The translations under genes were made by a program, and so were the position numbers. From assembly GCA_019187185.1 (NCBI GenBank), contig JABAQU010000016.1:54656-118655 (forward strand): DNA of 64,000 bases. The letters are read 5' to 3'. Of this stretch, positions 17,444 to 27,022 are shown piece after piece. The first letter of the stretch is position 1; the number at the start of each line of letters is the position of its first letter. The notes under the pieces were generated by a model. It made no database searches and was not told the origin of the DNA. It was given only the letters and a program-made list of their open reading frames with translations. Source of the DNA: Steroidobacteraceae bacterium (GTDB taxonomy: Bacteria; Pseudomonadota; Gammaproteobacteria; Steroidobacterales; Steroidobacteraceae).

Positions 17444-18634
17444 TCAGCCGAGCAGTGATTCGCGGCGATAGAGCCGCCCGGCGAGAAGCGCGAGGGCGAC
17501 GCCGAGGGCGAGGCTCGACACTGAGGAGACGGCCGCATCGAGCGGTGCGATGGGGTCGCCGCGCAGCAGAGCGGTGATCAGGAAGTGCTGGCCGAGCGAC
17601 GGCACCGCCATCAGCGCGTGGCTCGGCTGCAGGTCCGCGAGGCCGACGAACACGATCGGCAGGGTCGGCACCAGCATCACAATGCCGAGCCAGGTCTGCG
17701 CCTCGCGGTAACTGCGCGTGAAGGACGCAACCACGGTGAGCAGCGCCGCGGCGGCGAGCGCGAGCGGCGCCGTCGCGAGGATGATGCGCGCGACGACACC
17801 CGCATCGAGTCGCGCCGTCATGCCGAAGTTCTCGAGCTGGACGAAACGCAGCGCAATCGCGCAGGCGATCACGGTGAGCACGAGCGACAGCAGCATGAAG
17901 GTCGCGGCGGCGAGGATCTTGCCGTAAATGAGGTGCTCGCGCGGCACCGGCGTCGTCAGCAGCGGTTCGAGCGAATGCCGCTCGCGCTCGCCGGCCGTGG
18001 CATCGATCGCGAGGTAGAGCCCGCCGAGGATCATCGCGAGCAGCACGAGGTAGCTCAGCATCCCGAGCACCGTGACCGAGCGGCTCTGCGGCGTCGATAC
18101 GTCGATGTCCTGCACGGCGAGGGGCACCTGCAGCAGCGGGTCGACGCCGCGCGCCTGCAGGCGCAGGCGCCCGATGCTGGCCCCGTACTGGCCGATGAGC
18201 GCCTTCGCGCGCGCACTGTCGCGGTCGGTGCGGCTCGCCGAGGCGTCGCTGTAGAGCTGCAGCGAGGCCGGGCGCGCCGCCGCGAGGCGCGCAGCGAAGT
18301 CCTCCGGGATCGACAGCACGAGCGGGTGCGTGCGCTCGCGCACCGCGCGGCGTGTCGCCGCGTCGTCGAGCGTCACCCGCGTGACCTCGACATTGCGCCC
18401 CTCGAGATAGGCCATCAGGTTCGGCGCGCGCTCGGCGTGGCGCACGGCGAGCACGAGGCGCTGGTCGGCCTCGTCGGCGGTGCGCTGGACCAGAAACTGC
18501 AGGGCTGCCGCGAGGATCAGCGGGCCGAAGAGCGGCCCGAAGAGGAGCGCCGAGACGAGCGTGCGCCGGTCGCGCAGGTTCTCGCGCACTTCCTTGCGCC
18601 ACACCGTCGCGATGACGCGACACGCCGCGCCCAT
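17444..18634 (-). CDS. natB: ABC-2 type exporter permease, NatB-like
   Basis: Membrane subunit of 396 residues. It has an N-terminal transmembrane helix (TLVSALLFGPLFGPLILAAALQF), a large extracytoplasmic domain (about 50-195), and five more helices in the C-terminal half. The motif DATAGERERHSLEPLLTTPV before LIYGKILAA is the hallmark of NatB/ABC-2 permeases (GERerGTlE.LL..P). NatAB of Bacillus exports Na+; other members export drugs or unknown solutes. Its ATG overlaps the last base of the natA stop (TGATG), so the pair is coupled. Confidence 0.88.
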   Translation of the reverse strand: MGAACRVIATVWRKEVRENLRDRRTLVSALLFGPLFGPLILAAALQFLVQRTADEADQRLVLAVRHAERAPNLMAYLEGRNVEVTRVTLDDAATRRAVRERTHPLVLSIPEDFAARLAAARPASLQLYSDASASRTDRDSARAKALIGQYGASIGRLRLQARGVDPLLQVPLAVQDIDVSTPQSRSVTVLGMLSYLVLLAMILGGLYLAIDATAGERERHSLEPLLTTPVPREHLIYGKILAAATFMLLSLVLTVIACAIALRFVQLENFGMTARLDAGVVARIILATAPLALAAAALLTVVASFTRSYREAQTWLGIVMLVPTLPIVFVGLADLQPSHALMAVPSLGQHFLITALLRGDPIAPLDAAVSSVSSLALGVALALLAGRLYRRESLLG

Positions 18635-19365
18635 CAGCCGAGCCCCTCGTCGCTGCCGATCAGCTGCACGAACGCATCCTCGAGCGACGCGCAGCCGGTG
18701 CGCTCGCGCAGCTCGTCGGGCGTGCCGCGCGCCACGACGGCGCCGCGCGCGAGCACGATCACGACGTCACACAGCGCCGAGACCTCCTGCATCACGTGGC
18801 TCGAAAAAAGCACGCAGTGACCGGCGTCGCGCAGGCGACGCAGCAGGACGCGCAGGTTCCGCACCGCCATCACGTCGAGGCCGTTGGTCGGCTCGTCGAG
18901 CAGCACGTTGCGCGGCCCGTGCACGAGCGCACGCGCGAGCGCCGTCTTGATCCGCTGGCCCTGTGAAGAGCCCTTGGCGCGACGGTCCGCGAACGCGCGC
19001 ATCTCGAGCCAGTCGATCAGCTCGTCGGCGCGCTGCTCGCGCGCCACGCGCGCCATGCCGTGCAGTTCCGCGAAGTACAGGATGTTCTCGCGGGCCGTGA
19101 GATGCGGATAAAGGCCCGAGTCGTGCGTCAGCACGCCGAGGCGCCGGCGCGCCTCGAGCGGTTCGCGCGCCGTGTGCGCGCCGTCGATGAACGCTTCGCC
19201 GGCATCGGGCGTGAGCACCGTGCAGAGCATGCGCAGCGTCGTCGACTTGCCCGCGCCGTTCGGGCCGAGGAGCCCCGTGATCGCGCCATCGCCGGCCTCG
19301 AGGTCGACGCCGCGCACCGCCGCGACACCGCCGAAGGATTTCGCGAGGCCCGTCGCGGAGATCAT
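18634..19365 (-). CDS. natA: ABC exporter ATP-binding protein, NatA-like
   Basis: ATPase of 243 residues: Walker A GPNGAGKST, Q-loop region LTHDSGLYPHLTARENI, signature GSSQGQRIKTALARAL, Walker B VLLDEPTNGLD and switch His in SSHVM. The signature SSQGQ in place of LSGGQ is typical of NatA-like and other ABC-2 ATPases. It drives the permease encoded immediately downstream. The gene follows a secreted hydrolase gene by 10 bases, suggesting a hydrolase-natA-natB(-gltS-lysE) unit. Confidence 0.92.
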   Translation of the reverse strand: MISATGLAKSFGGVAAVRGVDLEAGDGAITGLLGPNGAGKSTTLRMLCTVLTPDAGEAFIDGAHTAREPLEARRRLGVLTHDSGLYPHLTARENILYFAELHGMARVAREQRADELIDWLEMRAFADRRAKGSSQGQRIKTALARALVHGPRNVLLDEPTNGLDVMAVRNLRVLLRRLRDAGHCVLFSSHVMQEVSALCDVVIVLARGAVVARGTPDELRERTGCASLEDAFVQLIGSDEGLG

Positions 19366-19375
19366 CGGATCGTGC

Positions 19376-20872
19376 TCACGGACCGGGGCCCGCCAGCGTC
19401 GTGAAGAACGGCATGGGGCGCACGCGCGCGACGCAGCTGCGATCGAGCTGCGTGGTCGCTCCCGCGCGCAGGAAATCGGCGATCAGGCGATCGACGCACG
19501 GCGCGCCGATCTGGCCGTGGCCCATGCCCTCGACGACCACGTGCAGCGCATGGCGAAAGCCGGCCGCGGCGCGCGCGCCGTCGCGGGCGGGCGTCACCGG
19601 GTCGGCGCTGCCCGACAGCAGCAGCGCGGGCACCTCGCTCGCGAGTGGCGCGTGCAGGTCCGCATCGATGATGCCGCGTGGCCACTCGCGGCACAGGGCC
19701 GTGAGCCCGTCGAGCTGCAGGGCGCCGATGTACGTGGCCGCGAGCGCCGCACGATCGACGGGCGTGCGCTCGAACCACGGCGCATCTTCCGTGCACACGA
19801 CGCTGTGGTGCATGCCGTAGGCCATCTGGCCCGCGAGCGTGTCGGTCATCTGGAGGTACGCACCCGCGAGCGGCACGAAGTTGCGGTGCATGTGCGCCTC
19901 GTAGAGCGCGAGCGGCAGCAGCGCGGCCTGCTCGGCGCTGTAGGTCGAGAGGCGCAGCACCGTCGCGAGGTGCGAGGCGCCGAACTCGAGCGCCACGCGT
20001 TCGCCCGTGCGCGGCGCGGCGATCAGGACGCCGGCGGGTTCGGCCGCAAGCTGTGCGCGCAAGCCGCGGTAGTGCACCGTCGGGTCGCCGAACGCGGCGC
20101 GGCAGTCGTGGTTGCCCGCGCAGCGGGCGAGGACCGCACCGAGCGCGGCCTCGGCGTCGATCGCGATGTCCGGACCGAGCACGCGTTCGGGTGGCACGAC
20201 GCCGTCGAGCACCACACGGCGCACGGCGGCGCCATGGTGCCGCACGTACTGCTGCGCGACGCGCGTGCCGTAGGACACGCCGTAGAGATTGATGCGGGCG
20301 TAGCCCAGGGCGCGGCGCACGGCGTCGAGGTCGCGCACCGCGAGGCTCGTCGTGTAGAAGCGCGGGTCCGCATGTGCGCCGATTTCCGCGAGGCAGCGGC
20401 GCGTGGCCGCGGCGATCTCGGTGTCGCCGGCCTCGAGCATCGCTTCGTCATCGAACGCGCAGCGCAGCGCATTCGAGCGTCCGGTGCCGCGCTGGTCGAC
20501 GAGGATGATGTCGCGGTCGCGGTGGACGCGCGCAAAGGCGGGCGCGACGCCCGCATAGAACTCGCTCGCCGCGGCGCCCGGGCCGCCCGCGAGCACGAAC
20601 AGCGGATCGTCGGCCTTGCGCGCGCTGATCGCGGGGACCCGCGCGACGAACAGTTCGATCCGCCGGCCGGCGGGCCTGGCCGGGTCCTCGGGAACACGGA
20701 GGCGCCCGCAATCGGCGGCCACGGTCGCGATGCCGGCGGGGTGGACGAGCTGGCAGCGCGCGAAGGCAATCCCCGGGTTTTGTGCGCTCGCGGCGGGCCC
20801 GGCAAACGGCGCGCCGACGGGTGCGCCACAAAGCGCGAGGGCGAGCGCGATCGCGCGCGGGGAGCCTCGCAT
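19376..20872 (-). CDS. Secreted alpha/beta hydrolase with TAP-like C-terminal domain
   Basis: Exported alpha/beta-hydrolase of 498 residues (signal peptide ending near PAASAQ). The oxyanion segment [13 protein letters not shown], the RGTGRS loop ([13 protein letters not shown]) and the nucleophile elbow [12 protein letters not shown] are clear. The C-terminal part [23 protein letters not shown] followed by [10 protein letters not shown] supplies the acid and the histidine and matches the TAP-like domain. Relatives are periplasmic or secreted aminopeptidases (S33) that take short peptides. Cotranscription with natAB would fit processing or handling of an exported or imported solute, but that is conjecture. 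Confidence 0.9.
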   Translation of the reverse strand: MRGSPRAIALALALCGAPVGAPFAGPAASAQNPGIAFARCQLVHPAGIATVAADCGRLRVPEDPARPAGRRIELFVARVPAISARKADDPLFVLAGGPGAAASEFYAGVAPAFARVHRDRDIILVDQRGTGRSNALRCAFDDEAMLEAGDTEIAAATRRCLAEIGAHADPRFYTTSLAVRDLDAVRRALGYARINLYGVSYGTRVAQQYVRHHGAAVRRVVLDGVVPPERVLGPDIAIDAEAALGAVLARCAGNHDCRAAFGDPTVHYRGLRAQLAAEPAGVLIAAPRTGERVALEFGASHLATVLRLSTYSAEQAALLPLALYEAHMHRNFVPLAGAYLQMTDTLAGQMAYGMHHSVVCTEDAPWFERTPVDRAALAATYIGALQLDGLTALCREWPRGIIDADLHAPLASEVPALLLSGSADPVTPARDGARAAAGFRHALHVVVEGMGHGQIGAPCVDRLIADFLRAGATTQLDRSCVARVRPMPFFTTLAGPGP

Positions 20873-20931
20873 CAGGCCGGGATCGGACGGGCCGCCATCC
20901 GGGCAATATGCCGTACAATTCGCGGCCTGTC

Positions 20932-22767
20932 GTGCGATATCCCCATTCCTTCGACGTCATCGTGATCGGCGGCGGTCACGCCGGTACCGAGGCTGCGCTC
21001 GCCGCCGCCCGCATGGGCCGGCGCACGCTGCTGCTCACGCAGAGCCTCGAGACGCTCGGGGCGATGAGCTGCAATCCCGCCATCGGCGGCATCGGCAAAG
21101 GCCACCTCGTGCGCGAAATCGATGCGCTCGGGGGCGCCATGGCGCGGGCGATCGATCAGGCCGGCATCCAGTTCCGCACGCTGAATGCGAGCAAGGGCCC
21201 GGCGGTGCGCGCGACGCGGGCGCAGGCCGATCGCGTGCTGTACCGGCGCGCGATCCGTGCGCGGCTCGAGAACGAACCGGATCTCGCGCTCTTCCAGCAG
21301 GAGGCGGGCGATCTCATCGTCGAGGGCGACCGCGTGCGCGGCGTTGCGACCGTGACCGGCATCGAGTTCGAGGCGCGCGCGGTCGTGCTGACGGTCGGCA
21401 CGTTCCTCGGCGGGCGCATCCACGTGGGGCTCGACAACTACCCGGGCGGCCGCGCCGGTGATCCGCCGTCGAACCGTCTCGCCGCGCGGCTGCGCGAGCT
21501 GCCGCTGCGGGTCGGGCGCCTGAAGACCGGTACGCCGCCGCGCATCGACGGCCGTTCGATCGATTTCTCGCGCCTGCCGGAACAGTGGAGCGACGAGCCC
21601 GCGCCGGTGTTCTCGTTCCTCGGCCGCGCGAGCGAGCACCCGCCGCAGCGGCCCTGCCACATCACCGCGACCAACGAACGCACGCACGAGATCATCCGCG
21701 CCGCGACGGACCGCTCGCCGATGTTCACCGGCGTCATCGAGGGCGTCGGGCCGCGCTACTGCCCGTCGGTCGAGGACAAGGTGTTCCGTTTTGCGGGCAA
21801 GGCCTCGCACCAGATCTTCCTCGAGCCCGAGGGGCTCGATACGCACGAGGTGTACCCGAACGGCATCTCGACCAGCCTGCCGTTCGACGCGCAGGTCGGC
21901 TTCGTGCGTACGATCGCCGGGCTCGAGCGCGCGCACCTGACGCGCCCCGGCTATGCGATCGAGTACGACTATTTCGATCCGCGCGATCTCGCGCCGAGCC
22001 TCGCGGTGAAGGCGCTCGCGGGCCTTTATTTCGCGGGCCAGATCAACGGCACGACCGGCTACGAGGAAGCCGCGGCGCAGGGGCTCGTCGCGGGCATCAA
22101 TGCCGCGCGCGCAGCGCGCGACGAGGCGCCGTGGATCCCGCAGCGCGCCGAGGCCTATCTCGGCGTGCTGATCGACGATCTCGTCACGCGCGGCGTGACC
22201 GAGCCGTATCGCATGTTCACGAGCCGCGCCGAGCACCGCCTGCTGCTGCGCGAGGACAACGCCGACCTGCGCCTGACGCCGGTGGGCCGCGAGCTCGGCC
22301 TCGTCGACGATGAGCGCTGGGCCTTCTTCGAAGCCAAGCGCACCGGCACCGACGCCGAGGTTGCGCGCCTCGACGCGACGCGCGTGCGCGGGGTGAGCGC
22401 GATGGAGCTGCTGCGACGGCCCGAGGTGAGCTACGCGAGCCTCGTCGAGCTCGCGGGTCCGCCGGCACCGGCCGCCGACGACCGCCTCGCGCGCGAGATC
22501 GCGCAGCAGGTCACCGTGCGCGCGAAGTACGCCGGCTACATCGAGCGCCAGCACGCCGAGATCGAACGCCAGCGCGGCCACGAGGCGCAGCAGCTGCCCG
22601 CCGATCTCGATTACCTCGCGATCGGCGGGCTGTCGAACGAGGCGCGGCAGCGGCTCGCCGAAGTGCGCCCCGGCACGCTCGGCCAGGCCGCGCGCATCCC
22701 GGGCATCACGCCCGCGGCGATCTCGATCCTGCTGATCCACCTGAAGCGGCGTGAACGGGCGGCCTGA
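20932..22767 (+). CDS. mnmG: tRNA uridine-5-carboxymethylaminomethyl modification enzyme MnmG (GidA)
   Basis: With MnmE it modifies U34 of certain tRNAs using FAD and folate. The protein aligns along its whole length with E. coli MnmG: FAD-binding [35 protein letters not shown], the [12 protein letters not shown] segment, YCPSVEDKV, and the helical C-terminal domain ending in [10 protein letters not shown] favour the GTG start at 20932 ([14 protein letters not shown]), which matches the family N-terminus. An ATG at 20908 would add 8 residues. The usual neighbours rsmG, parA and parB are absent; instead a peptide-binding protein gene overlaps the 3' end by 17 bases. Confidence 0.95.
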   Translation: MRYPHSFDVIVIGGGHAGTEAALAAARMGRRTLLLTQSLETLGAMSCNPAIGGIGKGHLVREIDALGGAMARAIDQAGIQFRTLNASKGPAVRATRAQADRVLYRRAIRARLENEPDLALFQQEAGDLIVEGDRVRGVATVTGIEFEARAVVLTVGTFLGGRIHVGLDNYPGGRAGDPPSNRLAARLRELPLRVGRLKTGTPPRIDGRSIDFSRLPEQWSDEPAPVFSFLGRASEHPPQRPCHITATNERTHEIIRAATDRSPMFTGVIEGVGPRYCPSVEDKVFRFAGKASHQIFLEPEGLDTHEVYPNGISTSLPFDAQVGFVRTIAGLERAHLTRPGYAIEYDYFDPRDLAPSLAVKALAGLYFAGQINGTTGYEEAAAQGLVAGINAARAARDEAPWIPQRAEAYLGVLIDDLVTRGVTEPYRMFTSRAEHRLLLREDNADLRLTPVGRELGLVDDERWAFFEAKRTGTDAEVARLDATRVRGVSAMELLRRPEVSYASLVELAGPPAPAADDRLAREIAQQVTVRAKYAGYIERQHAEIERQRGHEAQQLPADLDYLAIGGLSNEARQRLAEVRPGTLGQAARIPGITPAAISILLIHLKRRERAA

Positions 22768-24445
22768 GCGCACGCATCGGCCGGAGCGCGCGCAGCGGCC
22801 GGAGCGCGCGCAGCGGCCGGAGCCCCTTGCCCGCCGGACGTCGCCCTGGGTGGTGGCGGCGACGGCCGCCGTCGCCGCATTCGCGATCGCCGTCACCGGC
22901 TGCGCGCCGGCCGCACCGCCGGCGAGCAATGTGCTCGTGCGCGGCAACGGCCCGGAGCCCGATTCGCTCGACCCGCAGAAGGCGCGCTCGGTCGAAGCGC
23001 ACGTCGTGCTGCGCGACCTGTATGAATGCCTGACGTCGCTCGCGAAGGACGCGAGCACGGCGCCCGGCGTCGCGAAGTCGTGGGACGTGAGCAGCGACGG
23101 CCGCATCTATACGTTTCACTTAAGAGACAATGCGCGATGGTCCAACGGGGATCGTGTCACCAGCGATGATTTTGTGTTCGCATTGCGCCGCCTGGTCGAC
23201 CCGACTACGGCGTCCCAGTACGCGCAGCTGATCGACGTCGTCGAGAACGCGGGCGCCATTGTCGCAGGCCGCGCCGCGCCCGAGACGCTCGGTGTCAGCG
23301 CGCCGGACCCGCTGACGGTCGTCGTGCGCCTCGCCGCGCCGGCGCCCTATCTGCCCGGCCTGCTGTCGTTCCCGTCCACCTGCCCGGTGCATCGACCGAC
23401 CCTCGCACGGGAGGGCGAGCGCTTCACGAAGCCGGGCGTCATGGTCTCGAACGGGGCCTTCGTGCTGACGGACTGGACGCCGGGAGTCGGCATCACGGTG
23501 ACCCGCAACCGCCAGTACTGGAACGACGCCGCGACCCGTCTCGACGGCGTGCGCTACCTGCAGATCGCGGACGAGAGCACCGAGTTCACGCGCTACCGGG
23601 CCGGCGACCTGCACGTGACCGCGGTGGTGCCGCGCGCCCAGTACGACATCATCCGCCGCGACTACGCGGCCGAGCTGCACGTCGCGCCGCAGCTCAGCAC
23701 CTACTATTACGGGTTCGCGCTCGACCGCGCGCCGTTCAGGGACGCCCCCGGCCTGCGCCGCGCGCTGTCGCTCGTCATCGACCGCGAGCAGCTCGCGCGC
23801 GCCGTGCTGCGGGTCGGCGAGTTGCCCGCCTACGGATGGATCCCGCCCGGCGTGCACGACTACACCGCGCAGCAGTTCGACTACGCGGGCCGCCCGATGA
23901 CCGAGCGCATCGCCGAAGCGCGGCGCCTGTATGCCGCTGCAGGCTACAGCGCGACGCGGCCGCTGCGCTTCGAACTGCGCTACAACAGCGGCGAGGTGCA
24001 CAGCCGGCTCGCGGTCGCGATCGCGGCGATGTGGAAGGAGGCGCTCGGTGTCGAGGCGCAGCTCACCGCCGTCGAGTTCCGCTCCCTGATGGCCGACATC
24101 GACGCGCGCAACGTCGAGATGTTCCGCATGAGCTGGAGCGGCGACTACAACGACGCGTACACGTTTCTGCAGTACCTGAAGTCGGACTTCGGCATCAACC
24201 TGCCGCGCTACGCGAACCCGGCCTACGACGCGCTGCTCGCGCGCGCCTCCGCCACCGTCGACCCCGCCGCGCGCCGCGCGCTGCTCGAGCAGGCCGAGCG
24301 CACGATGCTCGCGGACACACCGCTCCTGCCGCTCTATTTCTACGTCAACAAGCACCTCGTGAGCCCGCGGGTCGAGGGCTGGTACGACAACGTGCTGAAT
24401 GTCGTCTACAGCAAGGACCTCGCGCTGCGGCCGCTGCCGCGGTAG
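22751..24445 (+). CDS. Peptide ABC transporter substrate-binding lipoprotein (OppA/DppA family, SBP_bac_5)
   Basis: Family 5 solute-binding protein of 564 residues, anchored through the lipobox VTGCAP (Cys about residue 51). Typical segments are [12 protein letters not shown] at the mature N-terminus, [32 protein letters not shown], and the C-terminal [12 protein letters not shown]. It should bind oligopeptides in the periplasm; no opp permease or ATPase gene is adjacent, so it may serve transporter genes elsewhere or peptidoglycan peptide recycling. The start is GTG at 22751, inside mnmG. The cytoplasmic leader before the signal helix is unusually long and contains a short tandem repeat (RPERAQ). 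Confidence 0.9.
   Translation: MNGRPERTHRPERAQRPERAQRPEPLARRTSPWVVAATAAVAAFAIAVTGCAPAAPPASNVLVRGNGPEPDSLDPQKARSVEAHVVLRDLYECLTSLAKDASTAPGVAKSWDVSSDGRIYTFHLRDNARWSNGDRVTSDDFVFALRRLVDPTTASQYAQLIDVVENAGAIVAGRAAPETLGVSAPDPLTVVVRLAAPAPYLPGLLSFPSTCPVHRPTLAREGERFTKPGVMVSNGAFVLTDWTPGVGITVTRNRQYWNDAATRLDGVRYLQIADESTEFTRYRAGDLHVTAVVPRAQYDIIRRDYAAELHVAPQLSTYYYGFALDRAPFRDAPGLRRALSLVIDREQLARAVLRVGELPAYGWIPPGVHDYTAQQFDYAGRPMTERIAEARRLYAAAGYSATRPLRFELRYNSGEVHSRLAVAIAAMWKEALGVEAQLTAVEFRSLMADIDARNVEMFRMSWSGDYNDAYTFLQYLKSDFGINLPRYANPAYDALLARASATVDPAARRALLEQAERTMLADTPLLPLYFYVNKHLVSPRVEGWYDNVLNVVYSKDLALRPLPR
22778..22822 (+). repeat. Short tandem repeat inside the binding-protein leader
   Basis: An 18-base unit (CGGCCGGAGCGCGCGCAG) occurs two and a half times in a row, encoding RPERAQ repeats ahead of the signal peptide of the OppA-like protein. 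The unit length is a multiple of three, so copy-number slippage would keep the reading frame. Confidence 0.85.
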
Positions 24446-24469
24446 GCGGCAGTCTCCGGAGGCCCGCGT

Positions 24470-24871
24470 TCAGATCACCTCGAGCCGATCCTTGGAGGCG
24501 CCGCGCACGGCGTCGATCACGATCGAGCGATCGAAGGTGACGAGCCTGCCCCCGTGCGCCACAGCGAGCGCCAGGAGGTAGATGTCGGTGATCCGGTTCG
24601 AACCGTGCACGCGCGCGTGATCGATGCGCCGCGAGTCGAGCAGACTGACATCATCGGGCCAGAACATGTGACAGGGATGGGCGGTCGCCTCGGCCAATCG
24701 ATCGGCGACCACGGCGACCGGTCGTGCACGCGGGTAGCGCGCGTGCACGAGAATGCGAAGGCATCCGTTCTGGGTGATGGGGCAGGATGCCCAGCCGGCC
24801 CCTCCTTCGCGCGCAAGCCAGGCGCGGGCCGCTCCATGATGCACATGGCCTGCATCGAGCAGTGCTCGCAT
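24470..24871 (-). CDS. VapC-like PIN-domain toxin, probably N-terminally shortened
   Basis: PIN-domain RNases of toxin-antitoxin pairs cut tRNA or rRNA. The C-terminal half is conserved: SCPITQNGCLRIL, and NRITDIYLLALAVAHGGRLVTFDRSI with two acidic residues of the active site. The N-terminus reads MRALLDAGHVHHGAA. Family members normally have about ten more residues here (LLDxNVLIALLDxxHVHH), so beta-1/alpha-1 of the PIN fold seems to be missing. The length of 133 residues, against the usual 140-145, agrees. An in-frame loss between two copies of a CTCGAT-type sequence would explain it. The ATG overlaps the antitoxin stop (TGATG). The protein may be inactive. Confidence 0.75.
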   Translation of the reverse strand: MRALLDAGHVHHGAARAWLAREGGAGWASCPITQNGCLRILVHARYPRARPVAVVADRLAEATAHPCHMFWPDDVSLLDSRRIDHARVHGSNRITDIYLLALAVAHGGRLVTFDRSIVIDAVRGASKDRLEVI

Positions 24872-25119
24872 CAGTAGGCATCGTCCTCGCGCAGACGGTT
24901 GATCAGCTCATCCGTGACTACAGGCCCTTCCGATGGAAACGGGCGAAAGCCGTAGATCGCCTCAGACTCCACGACGCCGGCTACGGATGGCGCGCCGGTC
25001 TGTGTCAGCGAGTGGCGCGCCAGTTCCGAGATGACCTGGCCGGCCGTCTTGCCCTCGCGTCGGGCACGTTCCTTGGCGGCCTGGAGAACGTCCTCGGCAA
25101 TGTCGAGGGTGGTGCGCAT
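24871..25119 (-). CDS. VapB-like ribbon-helix-helix antitoxin
   Basis: 82 residues with the start MRTTLDIAEDVLQAAKERAR typical of RHH antitoxins (beta strand RTTLDI followed by a helix and AGQVISELARHSL). The C-terminal half (AGVVESEAIYGFRPFPSEGPVV) is the usual toxin-binding tail of this VapB group. It should repress its own promoter together with the toxin. A 6-base inverted repeat lies 12 bases upstream of the ATG. No ribosome-binding site is visible, so the mRNA may be nearly leaderless. Confidence 0.85.
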   Translation of the reverse strand: MRTTLDIAEDVLQAAKERARREGKTAGQVISELARHSLTQTGAPSVAGVVESEAIYGFRPFPSEGPVVTDELINRLREDDAY

Positions 25120-25130
25120 GCGCCAGATGA

Positions 25131-25153
25131 TAGTACATCATTTAGGCGTACTA
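25131..25153. promoter_or_regulatory. Probable vapBC operator/promoter
   Basis: Inverted repeat TAGTAC-N11-GTACTA directly upstream of the antitoxin ATG (25119). On the minus strand a -10-like TACTAT (25135-25130) overlaps one arm, with a weak TTCATT at -35 distance of 17 bases. The placement fits autorepression by the RHH antitoxin. The surrounding 100 bases are noticeably AT-rich compared with the rest of the window. Confidence 0.5.
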
Positions 25154-25230
25154 ATGAAACAATACCACGGCTACAATCAGACACTTCTACGAAATAAACA
25201 CCAATCACCCGCGTGTTGCGATCCGGCCGG

Positions 25231-26979
25231 TCACTTCGCCTGCGCCGCGATCCACTTGTGCATCCGCTCGGACAGCACGTCGAGCGGCACCGCCCCGCTC
25301 GACAGCAGCGCGTCGTGGAACGCGCGGATGTCGAACCGCTCCCCGAGCGCGGCCTGCGCCTCGCGGCGCAGGTCGAGGATCCGCAGCTGTCCGATCTTGT
25401 ACGCGAGCGCCTGTCCCGGCCAGGCGATGTAGCGGTCGACCTCGTTGACGATGTCGGCCTCGGTTTTCGCCGCGTTCGCCTTGAAGTAGTCGATCGCCTG
25501 CTGGCGAGTCCACTTCTTCGCGTGGATGCCGGTGTCGACGACGAGCCGCACCGCGCGCCACATGTCGTAGGTGAGCTGGCCGAACTTCGCATACGGATCG
25601 TCGTAGAGGCCCATCTGCTCGCCGAGGCGCTCGCTGTAGAGCGCCCAGCCTTCGATGTACGCGGTGTAGTCGGCATTGCGGCGAAAGAGCGGCAGCGACT
25701 TGTCTTCCATCGCGAGCGCGATCTGCAGGTGATGTCCAGGCACCGCCTCGTGCACCGTGAGCACCGGCATCTCGTACTTCGGGCGCACTTCCGGCCGATA
25801 GAGGTTGACGTAGTAGTAGCCGGCGCGCGAGCCGTCGAGGGCCGGGCCCTGGTAGTAGGCTGTCGTCGTGTCGGGCGCGCTCGTCATCGGGATCGGCCGC
25901 ACGCCGTAGGGCATGCGCGGCAGCTTGCCGAAGAACTTCACGAGTTCCGGGTCGATGCGCTTGGCCATCGCGGCGTAGGCTTCGAAGAGTTCGTCGCCGG
26001 TCTTGTAATAGAACTGCGGATCGGTGCGCAGGAAGGTCAGGAATTCCTCGAAGCTGCCGTTGAACCCGACCTTGCGGATCACCTCGTCCATCTCGGCGCG
26101 GATGCGCGCGACCTCGCGCAGGCCCGTTGCGTGGATCTCCTCGGGCGTGAGGTTCGTCGTCGTGTGGTAGGCCACGCGGTTCGCGTAAAAGGCGGCGCCG
26201 TCGGGCGTGTCCCAGATGCCGTCGCTCGTGCGGCACGCGGGCAGGTACTTGTCGCGCATGAAGGCGTCGAGGCGCCGGAAGGCCGGTATCACCTGCTCGC
26301 CGATGGCGCGGCCGGCCTCGCCGATCAGCCGCGCACGGTCCTCGGCGCCGATGCCGTCGGGAAAGCGTTTGAACGGCTCGAAGAACGGGCTGTCTTCCGC
26401 ATTGGCGGGGATCTGCAGCGCTATCTGCGCCGGCACCCGCTCCATGATCGAGCGCGGCTGGGTCCGCTTCTCGCGGATGGCCGTCTCGAGCAGCGCGATG
26501 TTCTCGTCGATGTAGGCGCCCATCTTCGTCAGGCGCGCAATCCACGCCTCGTAATCGGCCACGGTCGCGAAGGGCAACAACTCGGCGATCTCGCTCGAGG
26601 TCTGCACGCCGTCGCGCGGGCGGGCCACCTCGTAGAGCCAGGGCTTGAACGGCTGCGCGTCGAGGCGGCGCTGGAAGTCGAGCGCAAAGAGGTCGTAGTT
26701 GAGCTTGTCGGCGTTCGAGAGCCCGGCGCGCGGGATGGCCTTCAGTTCCGCGAGCGTCGCGGCGTAGCGCGCGTAGCGTGCCGCGAAGGCGGCCGGCGTG
26801 AGGTCGGGCCAGCGGTCCGCGAAGCGGTGATCGCCGAGATAATCCGCGCTGATGGGGTTGTCTTGAAGATCCGCTTCCCATGCGGAGTCGAACAGCGCCT
26901 GCAGGCGGGCATCGGCCGCGAGCGAAGCGTGCGGGGCCGCAATCAGGCTGGCGGCGAGCAGCGCGAGCAGGGGGCGCAT
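25231..26979 (-). CDS. Secreted DUF885 family protein (HExxxGHH metallopeptidase-like)
   Basis: About 582 residues beginning with a signal peptide (MRPLLALLAASLIAAPHASLA). DUF885 proteins carry the motif HEAVPGHHLQ, seen here in VLTVHEAVPGHHLQIALAME, followed by EGWALYSERLGEQMGLYDDPYAKFGQL, which probably gives the third zinc ligand. Members are periplasmic or outer-membrane-associated proteins of uncertain activity, likely peptidases. I start at ATG 26979 because the upstream alternative at 26997 is a TTG that would place six polar residues before the signal peptide. Confidence 0.9.
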   Translation of the reverse strand: MRPLLALLAASLIAAPHASLAADARLQALFDSAWEADLQDNPISADYLGDHRFADRWPDLTPAAFAARYARYAATLAELKAIPRAGLSNADKLNYDLFALDFQRRLDAQPFKPWLYEVARPRDGVQTSSEIAELLPFATVADYEAWIARLTKMGAYIDENIALLETAIREKRTQPRSIMERVPAQIALQIPANAEDSPFFEPFKRFPDGIGAEDRARLIGEAGRAIGEQVIPAFRRLDAFMRDKYLPACRTSDGIWDTPDGAAFYANRVAYHTTTNLTPEEIHATGLREVARIRAEMDEVIRKVGFNGSFEEFLTFLRTDPQFYYKTGDELFEAYAAMAKRIDPELVKFFGKLPRMPYGVRPIPMTSAPDTTTAYYQGPALDGSRAGYYYVNLYRPEVRPKYEMPVLTVHEAVPGHHLQIALAMEDKSLPLFRRNADYTAYIEGWALYSERLGEQMGLYDDPYAKFGQLTYDMWRAVRLVVDTGIHAKKWTRQQAIDYFKANAAKTEADIVNEVDRYIAWPGQALAYKIGQLRILDLRREAQAALGERFDIRAFHDALLSSGAVPLDVLSERMHKWIAAQAK

Positions 26980-27022
26980 CCGGGGATTGTGTGCCAATCC
27001 CCGGGGGCTGCAAAGACCGCGG

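Noticed and set aside
16200..18623. Continuous 807-codon frame suggesting a larger protein fused to GltS
   Set aside because: The first half is an out-of-phase reading of the NatB-like permease; GltS similarity starts exactly at ATG 17417.
22778..22822. CRISPR-like direct repeats
   Set aside because: The units are contiguous, without spacers, and in frame within a coding region; this is a simple tandem repeat.
24517..24881. Alternative minus-strand frames over the toxin gene (24881-24651 and 24855-24517)
   Set aside because: They lack PIN motifs; only the frame from 24871 gives the conserved ITDIYLLALAVAHGG segment.
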